From positions 62,001 through 126,000 of the forward strand of contig NZ_FNBX01000004.1 of NCBI RefSeq assembly GCF_900102485.1: 64,000 nt of DNA, in the 5' to 3' direction. Made by a program: the position numbers and the translations under genes. How positions within the stretch are numbered: position 1 is the stretch's first letter; the number at the start of each line of letters is the position of its first letter. The DNA is from Desulfovibrio legallii (GTDB taxonomy: Bacteria; Desulfobacterota; Desulfovibrionia; Desulfovibrionales; Desulfovibrionaceae). A model generated the notes under the pieces. The model made no database searches and was not told where the DNA came from. It worked only from the letters and a program-made list of their open reading frames with translations. This document shows, piece after piece, positions 8,774 to 19,891 of this stretch.

Positions 8774-9167
8774 AGCTTATTTTAAACGCTTCGCACGCCT
8801 GGCGAACATTCATTATCCCATTTGTTACTGTTTTTCTGGCCGCCTCAACCCGTTGAGACGGCCTTACCATTTTTTTGTGAGGGCTTCCTGGATAACTTCA
8901 TATTTGAGTTGCGTTTCGGCATACATCTTTTTCAGGCGGGCATTTTCCTTCTCCAGCTCTTTCATCCGAGCCATGAGGAAACATCCATGCCGCCATATTT
9001 TGCCCGCCATTTATAAAACGTCGCGCTGCTTATGCCGTGTTCGCGGCAAAGCTCGGTCACGAGGATCCCATTCTCGGCCTGCCTCAAAATTCCCAAAATC
9101 TGGCTGTCGGAAAATCTGGACGCTTTCATGTAAAATCTCCGTTCGGGTCAGTATCGGAAATTCTACC
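8774..9167 (-). mobile_element. Decayed IS3-type insertion sequence
   Basis: An orfA-like frame starts with ATG at 9129 (MKASRFSDSQILGILRQAEN, then a helix-turn-helix). It goes out of frame after YGGMD and resumes as MARMKELEKENARLKKMYAE, ending with TKKW. An orfB start (MVRPSQRVEAARK) overlaps the orfA end but stops being transposase-like after about 30 residues, where it joins the HAD fragment. A likely terminal repeat (GTAGAATTTCCGATACTGAC read on the minus strand) lies at about 9147-9166. The element lacks its catalytic domain and is dead. Confidence 0.75.
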
Positions 9168-9205
9168 CATAAACGCTACTTCTTTTTGGGAGGATTACCG
9201 TCGCG

Positions 9206-9619
9206 CTATCTGCCCTCTTCTATGGCAAAATCCAGGCCATCCGGCCCTTCCGTCACCACATAGCGCAGGGTTTCGCGCACGCTGTTGTCCGCATTGAACG
9301 TCAGCACCACGGGGCTGCGCCCGGCAATCTCGTGCGGGCCGTTCACATACTCCACGGCGCTGATGATGACCTCATCCCCTTCCTGGCAGGCGCGGGCGGC
9401 CGCCCCGTTGAGCACGCAGCAGCGCGAGCCGGGCTCGCCGTAAATAACATAGGTGGAAAGGCGCTGGCCGTTGTTTTTGTTCCAGATATAGACGAATTCC
9501 AGGGGATAGATGCCGGCAGCGCGGCACTGTTCCGGATCCAGCGTTATGGAGCCGTGATAGTTGAGCGCACAACCCGTAACCCGGATGCCGTGCAGCTTGG
9601 CCCGCAGAATTTGCAGCAT
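9206..9619 (-). CDS. panD: Aspartate 1-decarboxylase PanD (proenzyme)
   Basis: PanD makes beta-alanine from aspartate for pantothenate and CoA synthesis. The proenzyme cleaves itself at a Gly-Ser bond to form a pyruvoyl cofactor. Here the motif YHGSITLD places the cleavage between G23 and S24. Further family features are YVIYGEPGS and [17 protein letters not shown]. The 137-residue length is normal. I start at the ATG at 9619, where the homology begins; an upstream in-frame ATG would add 27 unrelated residues. The ribosome binding site is weak. No panB or panC is adjacent. The gene directly borders the IS3 remnant but appears intact. Confidence 0.9.
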   Translation of the reverse strand: MLQILRAKLHGIRVTGCALNYHGSITLDPEQCRAAGIYPLEFVYIWNKNNGQRLSTYVIYGEPGSRCCVLNGAAARACQEGDEVIISAVEYVNGPHEIAGRSPVVLTFNADNSVRETLRYVVTEGPDGLDFAIEEGR

Positions 9620-9878
9620 GACGATACTCGCTTCTGAAAAAAAAGAAAAAGACGCGTCCGCCCTGGGATGGCGGCTGTTGCCGGCACAGGCCGGGCGCAC
9701 CGGGCATCATGAGCGCCCTGCCGTTGCCCCGTACGTTGCACGACAGCAAGGCGCTCGCTCCGCGCTGCGCGCGGCCAGGCCGAATGAGCGTCGTTGCGGC
9801 GGGCGTCTGCGCCTTGCAGACGCCGGGACATTTCCGGAGAAAAAGTGCTGGTGCGGGAAATGCGCCCCGCTATGGGGA

Positions 9879-10301
9879 CTAATACGCCTTGATGTACTCG
9901 TCAAGGTTTTCGGCCGAGCAGTTGCGGCTGACCCAGAAGGCCGAGGCCCAGACCATAAGCGCCGTGGCCTGCGTGTCGTCCAGACCTTTGAGTTTGGCCT
10001 CCAGGCTGGATTTGCTGGCCCCGTGGCGCAGATGCACGCCGTTGAGCTCGCAGGCGTCATCCACCCGCAGCTGCAGGTAAGAAAGGCGGGTGTGGTCGGG
10101 CATGAGCTTCATGTCTTTGTGGGCTTCCACAATGGTCTTCAGCTCCGCAGCGCTGAACATGTGCTTGATGTTGGTGATGGCCCGGAAAAACGTATCCACC
10201 GCCCAGGGCAGAATAAACTCCGCCCCGGCGCTCTTGGTGCGAAAATAGTCCTTGAGCCAGCGTTCCTGTTCATCATTGATGCGTGCGGCAACCTGCGGCA
10301 T
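9879..10301 (-). CDS. Hypothetical protein with a possible ribbon-helix-helix-like N-terminus
   Basis: A 140-residue soluble protein begins MPQVAARINDEQERWLKDYF. The first 25 residues loosely resemble the strand-helix start of a ribbon-helix-helix DNA-binding domain, but the rest does not match a family I know. It has no signal peptide and no membrane segment. A 259-base spacer separates it from panD on the same strand. GC-rich codon use matches the chromosomal genes, so it does not look recently acquired. Function unknown. Confidence 0.65.
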   Translation of the reverse strand: MPQVAARINDEQERWLKDYFRTKSAGAEFILPWAVDTFFRAITNIKHMFSAAELKTIVEAHKDMKLMPDHTRLSYLQLRVDDACELNGVHLRHGASKSSLEAKLKGLDDTQATALMVWASAFWVSRNCSAENLDEYIKAY

Positions 10302-10671
10302 GGGGCCCCCAATCTGACGCGAAAACCCGGAAACGGCGTGGGCCGCGGGCTTTTACGCGCTCTTTTTCCTTGCGCTACACCAGCTTGAATAAAAATTCAA
10401 GATAAAATCTAGACTTTTACCCAAAATATTTTCCGCCATTTTGGCATAACCTGTCAAGGCATAACGCCGGAACGCCGTAAAATTTTACCTTTTATAGTTA
10501 TAAATTAAGTATGTTATATTGTTCTGCGCCAGGTGTGACGCCCCTTATGCGCGCTGACGGCAATGTTTTGCTTGCTGGCGTTCATAAGGGCGCCGGCCCC
10601 CAGAGGCAAACCGGCATCCGCGCCGTCCCGCCCTTGCCTCGCGCCGCATGGGGGCGTAAAGAACAGCGACC
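10302..10671 (+). promoter_or_regulatory. AT-rich regulatory region upstream of the EamA permease
   Basis: This 370-base interval holds no gene. It contains two perfect short inverted repeats: CTTGAAT with ATTCAAG (10384-10401, loop of four) and CCAAAAT with ATTTTGG (10421-10444). Downstream is a plausible promoter, TTATAG (10492-10497), 17 bases, TATATT (10515-10520). The palindromes could be operators or transcript hairpins. Confidence 0.45.
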
Positions 10672-11541
10672 ATGTCCCAGCCCCCTGCGCCCGCCCTCTC
10701 CCGCCACGCCGCCTTGGTCCGCATGCACGCGGCCACGGTGCTCTTCGGCGTTTCCGGCATTTTGGGCAAGCTCTGCCAAAGCTCCGCGCCGGTGCTGGTC
10801 TGCGGAAGGGCGCTCTTTGCCGTGGCCGCCCTGGGGCTCATCTGCCTTTCCCGGCGCGAAACGCCCTGGCGCGGCCTTAATCGGCGCGACGCGGCAAGCC
10901 TTGCCCTGAGCGGCGCGCTGCTCGCCGTCCATTTTGTGACTTTTTTTCAGGCTATCAAGCTGGGCGGCGTGGCCGTGGGCACCTTGGGCTTTGCCTGCTT
11001 TCCCGCCTTCACAACCCTTTTTGAAGCCCTGACCTACCGTGAGCGCCCCAGCGCCGCCGAGCTGTGGAGCCTCGTCGCCGTGAGCCTGGGCCTGGTCTGC
11101 CTGACCCCGTCCTTTTCCCTGAACAGCGTTGCCACCCAGGGGTTGCTTTGGGCGGTACTTTCCGGCGCGGTTTACGCCTTGGTGGCCGTTGTCAACCGCC
11201 GCGCGGCGGCCACCGTCTCCGGCATGCGGGCCTGCTGGTGGCAAAACGTGGTTATCCTCGCCTGCCTTCTGCCCTTCACGGCCAACGCCCTGCCCGCCGT
11301 ACCGCCCCTGGACTGGCTGTGGATCGCCTGCCTGGGGCTCTTCTGCACCGCCCTTGCTTACAGCCTCTATGTGGGCAGCCTCACCGCCCTCAAAGCCCGC
11401 CAGGCCGCCACTATCATCACCCTGGAGCCCGTCTACGCCATCCTCATGGCCTGGGCGCTCTTTGGCGCGGCCCCCGGCCCCCGCACCGTCCTCGGCGGCA
11501 CGCTCATCCTGGGCGCGGTGCTCTACGGCAACAGAAGGTAA
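10672..11541 (+). CDS. EamA/DMT-family permease
   Basis: The 289-residue protein has about ten hydrophobic membrane segments in two repeated halves, the drug/metabolite transporter (EamA) pattern. The first repeat contains FGVSGILGKL and the second contains ARQAATIITLEPVYAILMA, the typical family ending with the conserved EP. Members export amino acids, nucleotides or other metabolites across the inner membrane, and the substrate cannot be deduced here. It is a single-gene unit with its own upstream regulatory region and a hairpin terminator. Starting at the ATG at 10672 gives a short cytoplasmic N-terminus. Confidence 0.85.
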   Translation: MSQPPAPALSRHAALVRMHAATVLFGVSGILGKLCQSSAPVLVCGRALFAVAALGLICLSRRETPWRGLNRRDAASLALSGALLAVHFVTFFQAIKLGGVAVGTLGFACFPAFTTLFEALTYRERPSAAELWSLVAVSLGLVCLTPSFSLNSVATQGLLWAVLSGAVYALVAVVNRRAAATVSGMRACWWQNVVILACLLPFTANALPAVPPLDWLWIACLGLFCTALAYSLYVGSLTALKARQAATIITLEPVYAILMAWALFGAAPGPRTVLGGTLILGAVLYGNRR

Positions 11542-11549
11542 AAAATATT

Positions 11550-11595
11550 TGCGGAGGGGGGACTTTTTGTGAACAAAAATTCCCTTCCCTCCGCA
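11550..11595 (+). terminator. Long hairpin terminator after the EamA permease
   Basis: TGCGGAGGG pairs with CCCTCCGCA, and an inner TTTTTGT pairs with ACAAAAA across a two-base loop. Together they give an almost continuous hairpin eight bases after the stop codon. There is no strict T-tract after it. Confidence 0.65.
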
Positions 11596-11733
11596 CCCTC
11601 CCTTCAAAAAAACTTTCTCTCTTCAAAAAACGCGCAGGCTATGCCCTGAATGGGAAAAGGTTGTGCTGATTCTGCGGCAAGTCCGACTTTACCGACTTGA
11701 GGAAGGATGAACGACCTGCGGGAACATTGCAGC

Positions 11734-11881
11734 TAGAGCAGCTTAACTTTGAGAATATGTATTCTCAAAGTTTAAGGCACGCTCGTTTCGGCGCTTAACA
11801 GCGCAAATAAATTGCGCTTACACCTCAACAGCGGGCGTCTGCTCACGCAGCCGCCAGGGCATTTCAAAGTTGAAATGCCTA
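11734..11881 (+). repeat. 148-bp palindromic intergenic repeat, copy A
   Basis: This copy opens with TAGAGCAG, then a palindrome around AACTTTGAGAAT/ATTCTCAAAGTT, a central GCGCAAAT/ATTGCGC inverted repeat, GCGGGCGTCTGCTCACGCAG, and a closing palindrome AGGGCATTTCAAAGTTGAAATGCCT (11856-11880). It is the inverse of copies B and C. It lies between convergent genes, and its last bases are the dapB stop codon. Confidence 0.85.
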
Positions 11882-12658
11882 GAACATGTCGGCCATGCCG
11901 TAAAGCTTGCCGGGCTTTTTGTTCGCCAGCCAGGCGGCGGCCCGCAGAGCTCCCTGGGCGAAGGTCTCCCGCGAATGGGCATGGTGGCTCACCTCAATGC
12001 GCTCGCCCGGCCCCATAAAATACACGGTGTGCACGCCCACTACGTCCCCGCCGCGCACGGCCTGAATGCCGATCTGCGCCTTGGGCCGCGCCCCGATAAT
12101 CCCATCCCGCGCGGAGCAGCGCACGTCGTTGAGCTTCCAGCCGCGCGCTTCGGCCAGGCCTTCGCCCAGGGTAAGCGCCGTGCCGCTGGGGCTGTCCTTC
12201 TTGCGGTTGTGGTGGATTTCCACGATTTCTATGTCATAAGGTTCGCCCAGGGCGCGGGCCAGCTCCGGCAGAATCTTGCGCAGCACATTGACGCCTATGC
12301 TCATGTTGGAGGCCCAGAAAATGGGGGCGCGCCGCGCCAGGGCTTCCAGTTCGGCTTTTTCCGCTTCGCTGAAACCCGTGGTGCCGATGACCAGGGCGTT
12401 GCCCGCGGCCGCTGCGGCGCGGGCAGAGGCCAGGCTTACGGCCGGTGCAGTGAAGTCAATGATCACCGCGCCCGGAACCTTGGTCAGCAGTTCGCCCAGA
12501 TCGGCGGACACCGGGCAGGACGCGCCCCCAAGCTCGCCCACGCGCTCCTTGCTGTCCACCATGCCCGCCAGACTGTATGCCGGCTCCGTAGCGGCCAGAT
12601 GACTGATGGTCCTCCCCATGCGCCCATTGGCTCCCACCACGATGATTGCCGTGCTCAT
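11879..12658 (-). CDS. dapB: 4-hydroxy-tetrahydrodipicolinate reductase DapB
   Basis: DapB reduces the product of DapA with NAD(P)H, a step to diaminopimelate and lysine. The 259-residue protein has the nucleotide-binding motif GANGRMGR near the N-terminus and the substrate-site signature EIHHNRKKDSPSGTA in the middle. Length is normal. It starts 14 bases after the ligA stop on the same strand, so it is the last gene of an aat-uvrB-ligA-dapB run. Its stop codon lies inside the end palindrome of the dispersed repeat, so the repeat could act as its terminator or a transcript 3' end. Confidence 0.95.
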   Translation of the reverse strand: MSTAIIVVGANGRMGRTISHLAATEPAYSLAGMVDSKERVGELGGASCPVSADLGELLTKVPGAVIIDFTAPAVSLASARAAAAAGNALVIGTTGFSEAEKAELEALARRAPIFWASNMSIGVNVLRKILPELARALGEPYDIEIVEIHHNRKKDSPSGTALTLGEGLAEARGWKLNDVRCSARDGIIGARPKAQIGIQAVRGGDVVGVHTVYFMGPGERIEVSHHAHSRETFAQGALRAAAWLANKKPGKLYGMADMF

Positions 12659-12672
12659 AGCGTCTCCTTCCG

Positions 12673-16948
<4,276 letters not shown>

Positions 16949-17011
16949 CTAAAAGGAAGAAAAAAATGCAGACCACAGGCGGCGGCAGAGCGAGCCGCCC
17001 ACTTGCCCCGC

Positions 17012-17761
17012 TTACACTGCCGCCCGCCACTGGCCGCTGGCCGGATCGTGCATATAGGCCGTGCGCCAGGGCGTCCAGGGCAGATCGACCGCGGCGGCGG
17101 CCGTTGGGGCTTCGCCCAGCGCTTCCCGCAGCCGGGCCACAAAAAAGGCGCGCGGCAGCAATACGCCGCCCATGCGCATAATATGGGGCGTTTCCTGCTG
17201 GCAGTCCAGCAAAAGAGCCCCCCGCTGCCGCAAAAGCTCCACCAGCCCTGCCAGGGCCGCGCGCGAGGCTTCGGCGGCCCTGTGGAACATGGATTCGCCA
17301 AAAAACGCCCGTCCCAGGGCCACGCCATAGAGGCCGCCCGCCAGCTCGCCGTCCCGCCAGGCTTCAATGGAATGGGCGTAGCCCAAGGCGTGGAGGCGCT
17401 CGTAGGCGGCGATCATGGCCGGGATGATCCAGGTGCCGCTCGCGCCGGGGCGCGGCGCGGCGCAGGCGCGGATGACGCGGCCAAAGGCCCGGTCCAGCGT
17501 GAGAGCAAAGGGGCTGCGGCGCAAGGCCCGCGCGCTGCGGCGCGGCAGGCGAAAATCCCCCAGCGGCAGCACGCAGCGCGGGTCCGGCGACCACCAAAGC
17601 ACTGGCAGCCCCTCTTCATACCAGGGGAAGATGCCCCGGCTGTAGGCCGCCAGCAGCCGCTCCGGCTGCAGATCGCCGCCCATGCACAAGAGGCCGTCCG
17701 CGCGGGCCGCCTCCAGCGGCGGAAACTGCGCAGCCAGAGCCGCCACAGCGCCGTAGAGCAT
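17012..17761 (-). CDS. aat: Leucyl/phenylalanyl-tRNA-protein transferase Aat
   Basis: Aat adds Leu or Phe to proteins with N-terminal Arg or Lys, marking them for ClpS/ClpAP degradation. The protein of about 249 residues has the family signatures GLLCMGGDL, YSRGIFPWY, LWWSPDPR, FGESMF and LLDCQ. I chose the ATG at 17761 because it places GLLCMGGDL at the usual distance from the N-terminus. A 25-codon reading frame starting at 17838 ends in a TGATG overlap with this ATG, so translation of a short leader peptide might feed ribosomes into aat, which has no good ribosome binding site of its own. Confidence 0.9.
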   Translation of the reverse strand: MLYGAVAALAAQFPPLEAARADGLLCMGGDLQPERLLAAYSRGIFPWYEEGLPVLWWSPDPRCVLPLGDFRLPRRSARALRRSPFALTLDRAFGRVIRACAAPRPGASGTWIIPAMIAAYERLHALGYAHSIEAWRDGELAGGLYGVALGRAFFGESMFHRAAEASRAALAGLVELLRQRGALLLDCQQETPHIMRMGGVLLPRAFFVARLREALGEAPTAAAAVDLPWTPWRTAYMHDPASGQWRAAV

Positions 17762-18003
17762 CAGCAGCGGCCCAGGCGTGCCGCCCTGGAAAACGCTGCC
17801 GCACGCGGCGCGGCAAAAACACAAGATACAGCGCTCATGCCCAAGGTGTACCCAGTTTGCGGGCACACTTCAAGCACAAGCGCCATAGCTGGTCTACACC
17901 AGAGAGAGGCGGCAACTTTCCAGCCGGGGCCAAGGATTTCCAGTACCTTTTTTACCTTGCCGGGGGATTAGAGAATAAGCAGTTCGCGCACATGGCATTT
18001 CCT
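17762..18003. other. Upstream region of aat with similarity to the integrase upstream region
   Basis: No recognisable gene is present apart from the possible 25-codon leader described under aat. Bases at about 17836-17890 align with those at about 21995-22049 just upstream of the integrase ATG. Both share CACACTTCAAGCA and a similar spacing to a CATGCC. The meaning is unclear. Confidence 0.4.
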
Positions 18004-18151
18004 TAGGGCATTTCAACTTTGAAATGCCCTGGCGGCTGCGTGAGCAGACACCCGCTGTGGAGGCGCAAGCGCAATGTGTTTGCACTGTTAAGCCCGAAAC
18101 GAGTGTGCCGCAAACTTTGAGCATGCCTGTTCTCAAAGTTAATCTGCTCTA
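18004..18151 (-). repeat. 148-bp palindromic intergenic repeat, copy B
   Basis: This copy begins TAGGGCATTTCAACTTTGAA with a perfect end palindrome (AGGGCATTTCA/TGAAATGCCCT). It then has the GGCGGCTGCGTGAGCAGACA core and ends with CTCAAAGTTAATCTGCTCTA. It is in the opposite orientation to copy A, and by eye about nine bases in ten agree with it. It lies between the aat upstream region and the 3' end of the isochorismatase-like gene. Confidence 0.85.
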
Positions 18152-18251
18152 AAAGGGCTGTCAGGCGGCGCGAGATTGGGGGCGTGATCCTCAAAGATTC
18201 ATTTTTTGGGGCTACATAAAGCGCATAGGTTCCGAATGGACGAATTTTCAA

Positions 18252-18803
18252 TTACAACCCCGCGCAAATGCTTGCCGTATCCAAGACGTTGGCAAAGAAG
18301 CCGTTCAGAGCCGCCATGCAGGCTGTCTGCACATCCAGGGCGGATACGGTTTTACTGTTGAAAGACAAGTCTCGCGTAGCGCAGGCGTCATGAGCCAGCG
18401 TGCAGGCAAATCCAAGATCGCAGGATGCCCGTACCGTACTGTCAATGCACATATGGGTCATCATGCCGGCTATGATAAGTTCTGTGACCGACGCTGCCTG
18501 TAAGTCCCGCAACAGAGTCGTTTCCCGGAAGGAGTTCGGGAAGTTTTTCCTGATCACCGGTTCGTTGGCAAACGGTTTCACGCAGGGATGAACTTCCACG
18601 CCTGTCGTGTTTTGCAGAAAAAATGCCGCGTCGGGCCGGGTGGAAATATGCTGAATATGAAACACCGGGAGGTTTTTGTCTCTACAAGCGGCAAGCAGCT
18701 TACCCGCCATGAGTCCGGCGGATTCACTACCGACCAGTTCCATCTTCCCGTTTGGGAAGTAGTCATTTTGAATATCTATGAGCAGCAAGGCTTTCAATTT
18801 CAT
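18252..18803 (-). CDS. Isochorismatase-like cysteine hydrolase
   Basis: The 183-residue protein belongs to the isochorismatase/nicotinamidase superfamily. The catalytic triad can be placed at D10 (LLLIDIQNDY), K86 (VIRKNFPNSF) and C119 (GMMTHMCIDSTV). The MMTHMCIDST form is typical of stand-alone cysteine hydrolases of unknown substrate rather than of true nicotinamidases. I start at the ATG at 18803 because it follows a good CAGGAGAA ribosome binding site. The gene sits next to an IS481-type remnant, and its composition is somewhat lower in GC than the housekeeping genes, so it may belong to the accessory region. Confidence 0.85.
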   Translation of the reverse strand: MKLKALLLIDIQNDYFPNGKMELVGSESAGLMAGKLLAACRDKNLPVFHIQHISTRPDAAFFLQNTTGVEVHPCVKPFANEPVIRKNFPNSFRETTLLRDLQAASVTELIIAGMMTHMCIDSTVRASCDLGFACTLAHDACATRDLSFNSKTVSALDVQTACMAALNGFFANVLDTASICAGL

Positions 18804-18885
18804 TTCTCCTGTCGAGGTGTGGCGCAGGTTGCTCCGCAGTTCCCAAACGCCCCAAAGGCCGGGAACATCCCAACGTAGAAGCACT

Positions 18886-19208
18886 GTAGTAGTTCAGACA
18901 GGATCTGACAGTGGGCTCCGTTTTGGTGGCTCCGATTGTCCGATTAGCTGCGTCGTCCGACCTTTTCCATCCAGAGCTGTTTTCCATCAAGAATTGTTTG
19001 CATAGGCGTTCTGCCGCAGCACATTTTGCCTTGATGGGCCCTCGGTATTGCAATGCTCCAGCCAGGCGTCCAGATCTGTCTGTAACTCTTCCAGAGATTG
19101 ATACAATTTTCTACGGAAGGCAACCCGGTAAAACTCGCGAAGGATCGTTTTGTGGAAGCGTTCGCAGATGCCGTTTGTCTGCGGACGTCGTGCCTTGGTC
19201 CTGGTGAC
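18886..19208 (-). mobile_element. IS481-type transposase remnant
   Basis: The minus strand encodes only the C-terminal part of an IS481-like (rve-type) transposase: TKARRPQTNGICERFHKTIL through SLEELQTDLDAWLEHCN. It then shifts frame near 19040, after which HQGKMCCGRTPMQTILDGKQ continues in another frame. A probable terminal inverted repeat (TGTCAGATCCTGTCTGAAC on the minus strand) lies at about 18892-18910. The N-terminal two thirds are missing, cut at about 19208 where AT-rich island DNA begins. It is not active. Confidence 0.8.
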
Positions 19209-19230
19209 CCTCCCCTAGGTAATTCTGTGG

Positions 19231-19620
19231 TCAATTTTTTCCTGTATTATGTATTATTTTCTGAAACCAATTAGGCTCTTTTCCTTGTGGGAAAAGATCA
19301 TTACGCATTTCTTTAACAAGCTTTTCTACTGTAGTATCTGGAGAATTTGGAGGTGTGCTACTTACAATATTTAGAAGTCGCACAACTTCTTCACTGCCAC
19401 ATAGTCTTATACGTTCTATTGCTGCTGTTCTTGCCCATATAGCTTCCTCACGAGCCATTGTTTGCGATTTTGTCGCTATATTCAGGTAATTTATGTAGGC
19501 GTCCCGTCTTTCTTCAAAATAACGCTTTGATATTGTCTTTTTGTTTTCAAAATATTCTTTTAGGAGGAGTGTCACAACGCTACCGATTCCAAGGCCTCCT
19601 ATCAGACTTACTAAGTCCAT
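19231..19620 (-). CDS. Small membrane-anchored hypothetical protein of the integrase island
   Basis: This 129-residue protein has one N-terminal membrane segment (LVSLIGGLGIGSVVTLLL), followed by a charged, probably coiled-coil region (KEYFENKKTISKRYFEERRD) and a soluble C-terminus. The start follows an excellent AAGGAGAACATA ribosome binding site. It is AT-rich, quite unlike the neighbouring chromosome, and sits between the integrase and an IS remnant. It is probably mobile-element cargo. I do not recognise the family; small anchored proteins of this layout occur in phage and defence loci, but nothing here proves such a role. Confidence 0.65.
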   Translation of the reverse strand: MDLVSLIGGLGIGSVVTLLLKEYFENKKTISKRYFEERRDAYINYLNIATKSQTMAREEAIWARTAAIERIRLCGSEEVVRLLNIVSSTPPNSPDTTVEKLVKEMRNDLFPQGKEPNWFQKIIHNTGKN

Positions 19621-19891
19621 TATGTTCTCCTTATTATTTAACTATATAGACATAAAATTAATATATTGAGATTATTAACTATCGGCTCAATACAAATAGG
19701 ATTATTATTCGTCTTCGATTTTCGCTACTGTCTTTGTTCCAATTGTTCTTACTGATTTAAGTTCTTTTATTTTATTATCTAAAAAAACAGAATCTGCTAA
19801 ATGAACATATCGTGGATAGCCTTTATGATTGATATTGATAATATTAATATTTGAAATTCTTTTATTGCTGACATTAGAGTTGAGAAATATT
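19621..19891 (-). other. AT-rich stretch with an open frame but no start codon
   Basis: Between the integrase stop and the small membrane protein lies a strongly AT-rich stretch. One minus-strand frame stays open from the integrase end to a TAA at 19705-19707 (about 60 codons, including HKGYPRYVHLADSVFLD and ending TVAKIEDE) but has no ATG, GTG or TTG start. It may be a gene remnant, or translated by read-through or re-initiation after the integrase. It is not called as a gene. Confidence 0.35.

Noticed and set aside
18003..18251. A frame translating repeat copy B into a peptide containing LRLHSGCLLTQPPG
   Set aside because: The same peptide pieces appear wherever the repeat occurs, so they are translations of non-coding repeat DNA.
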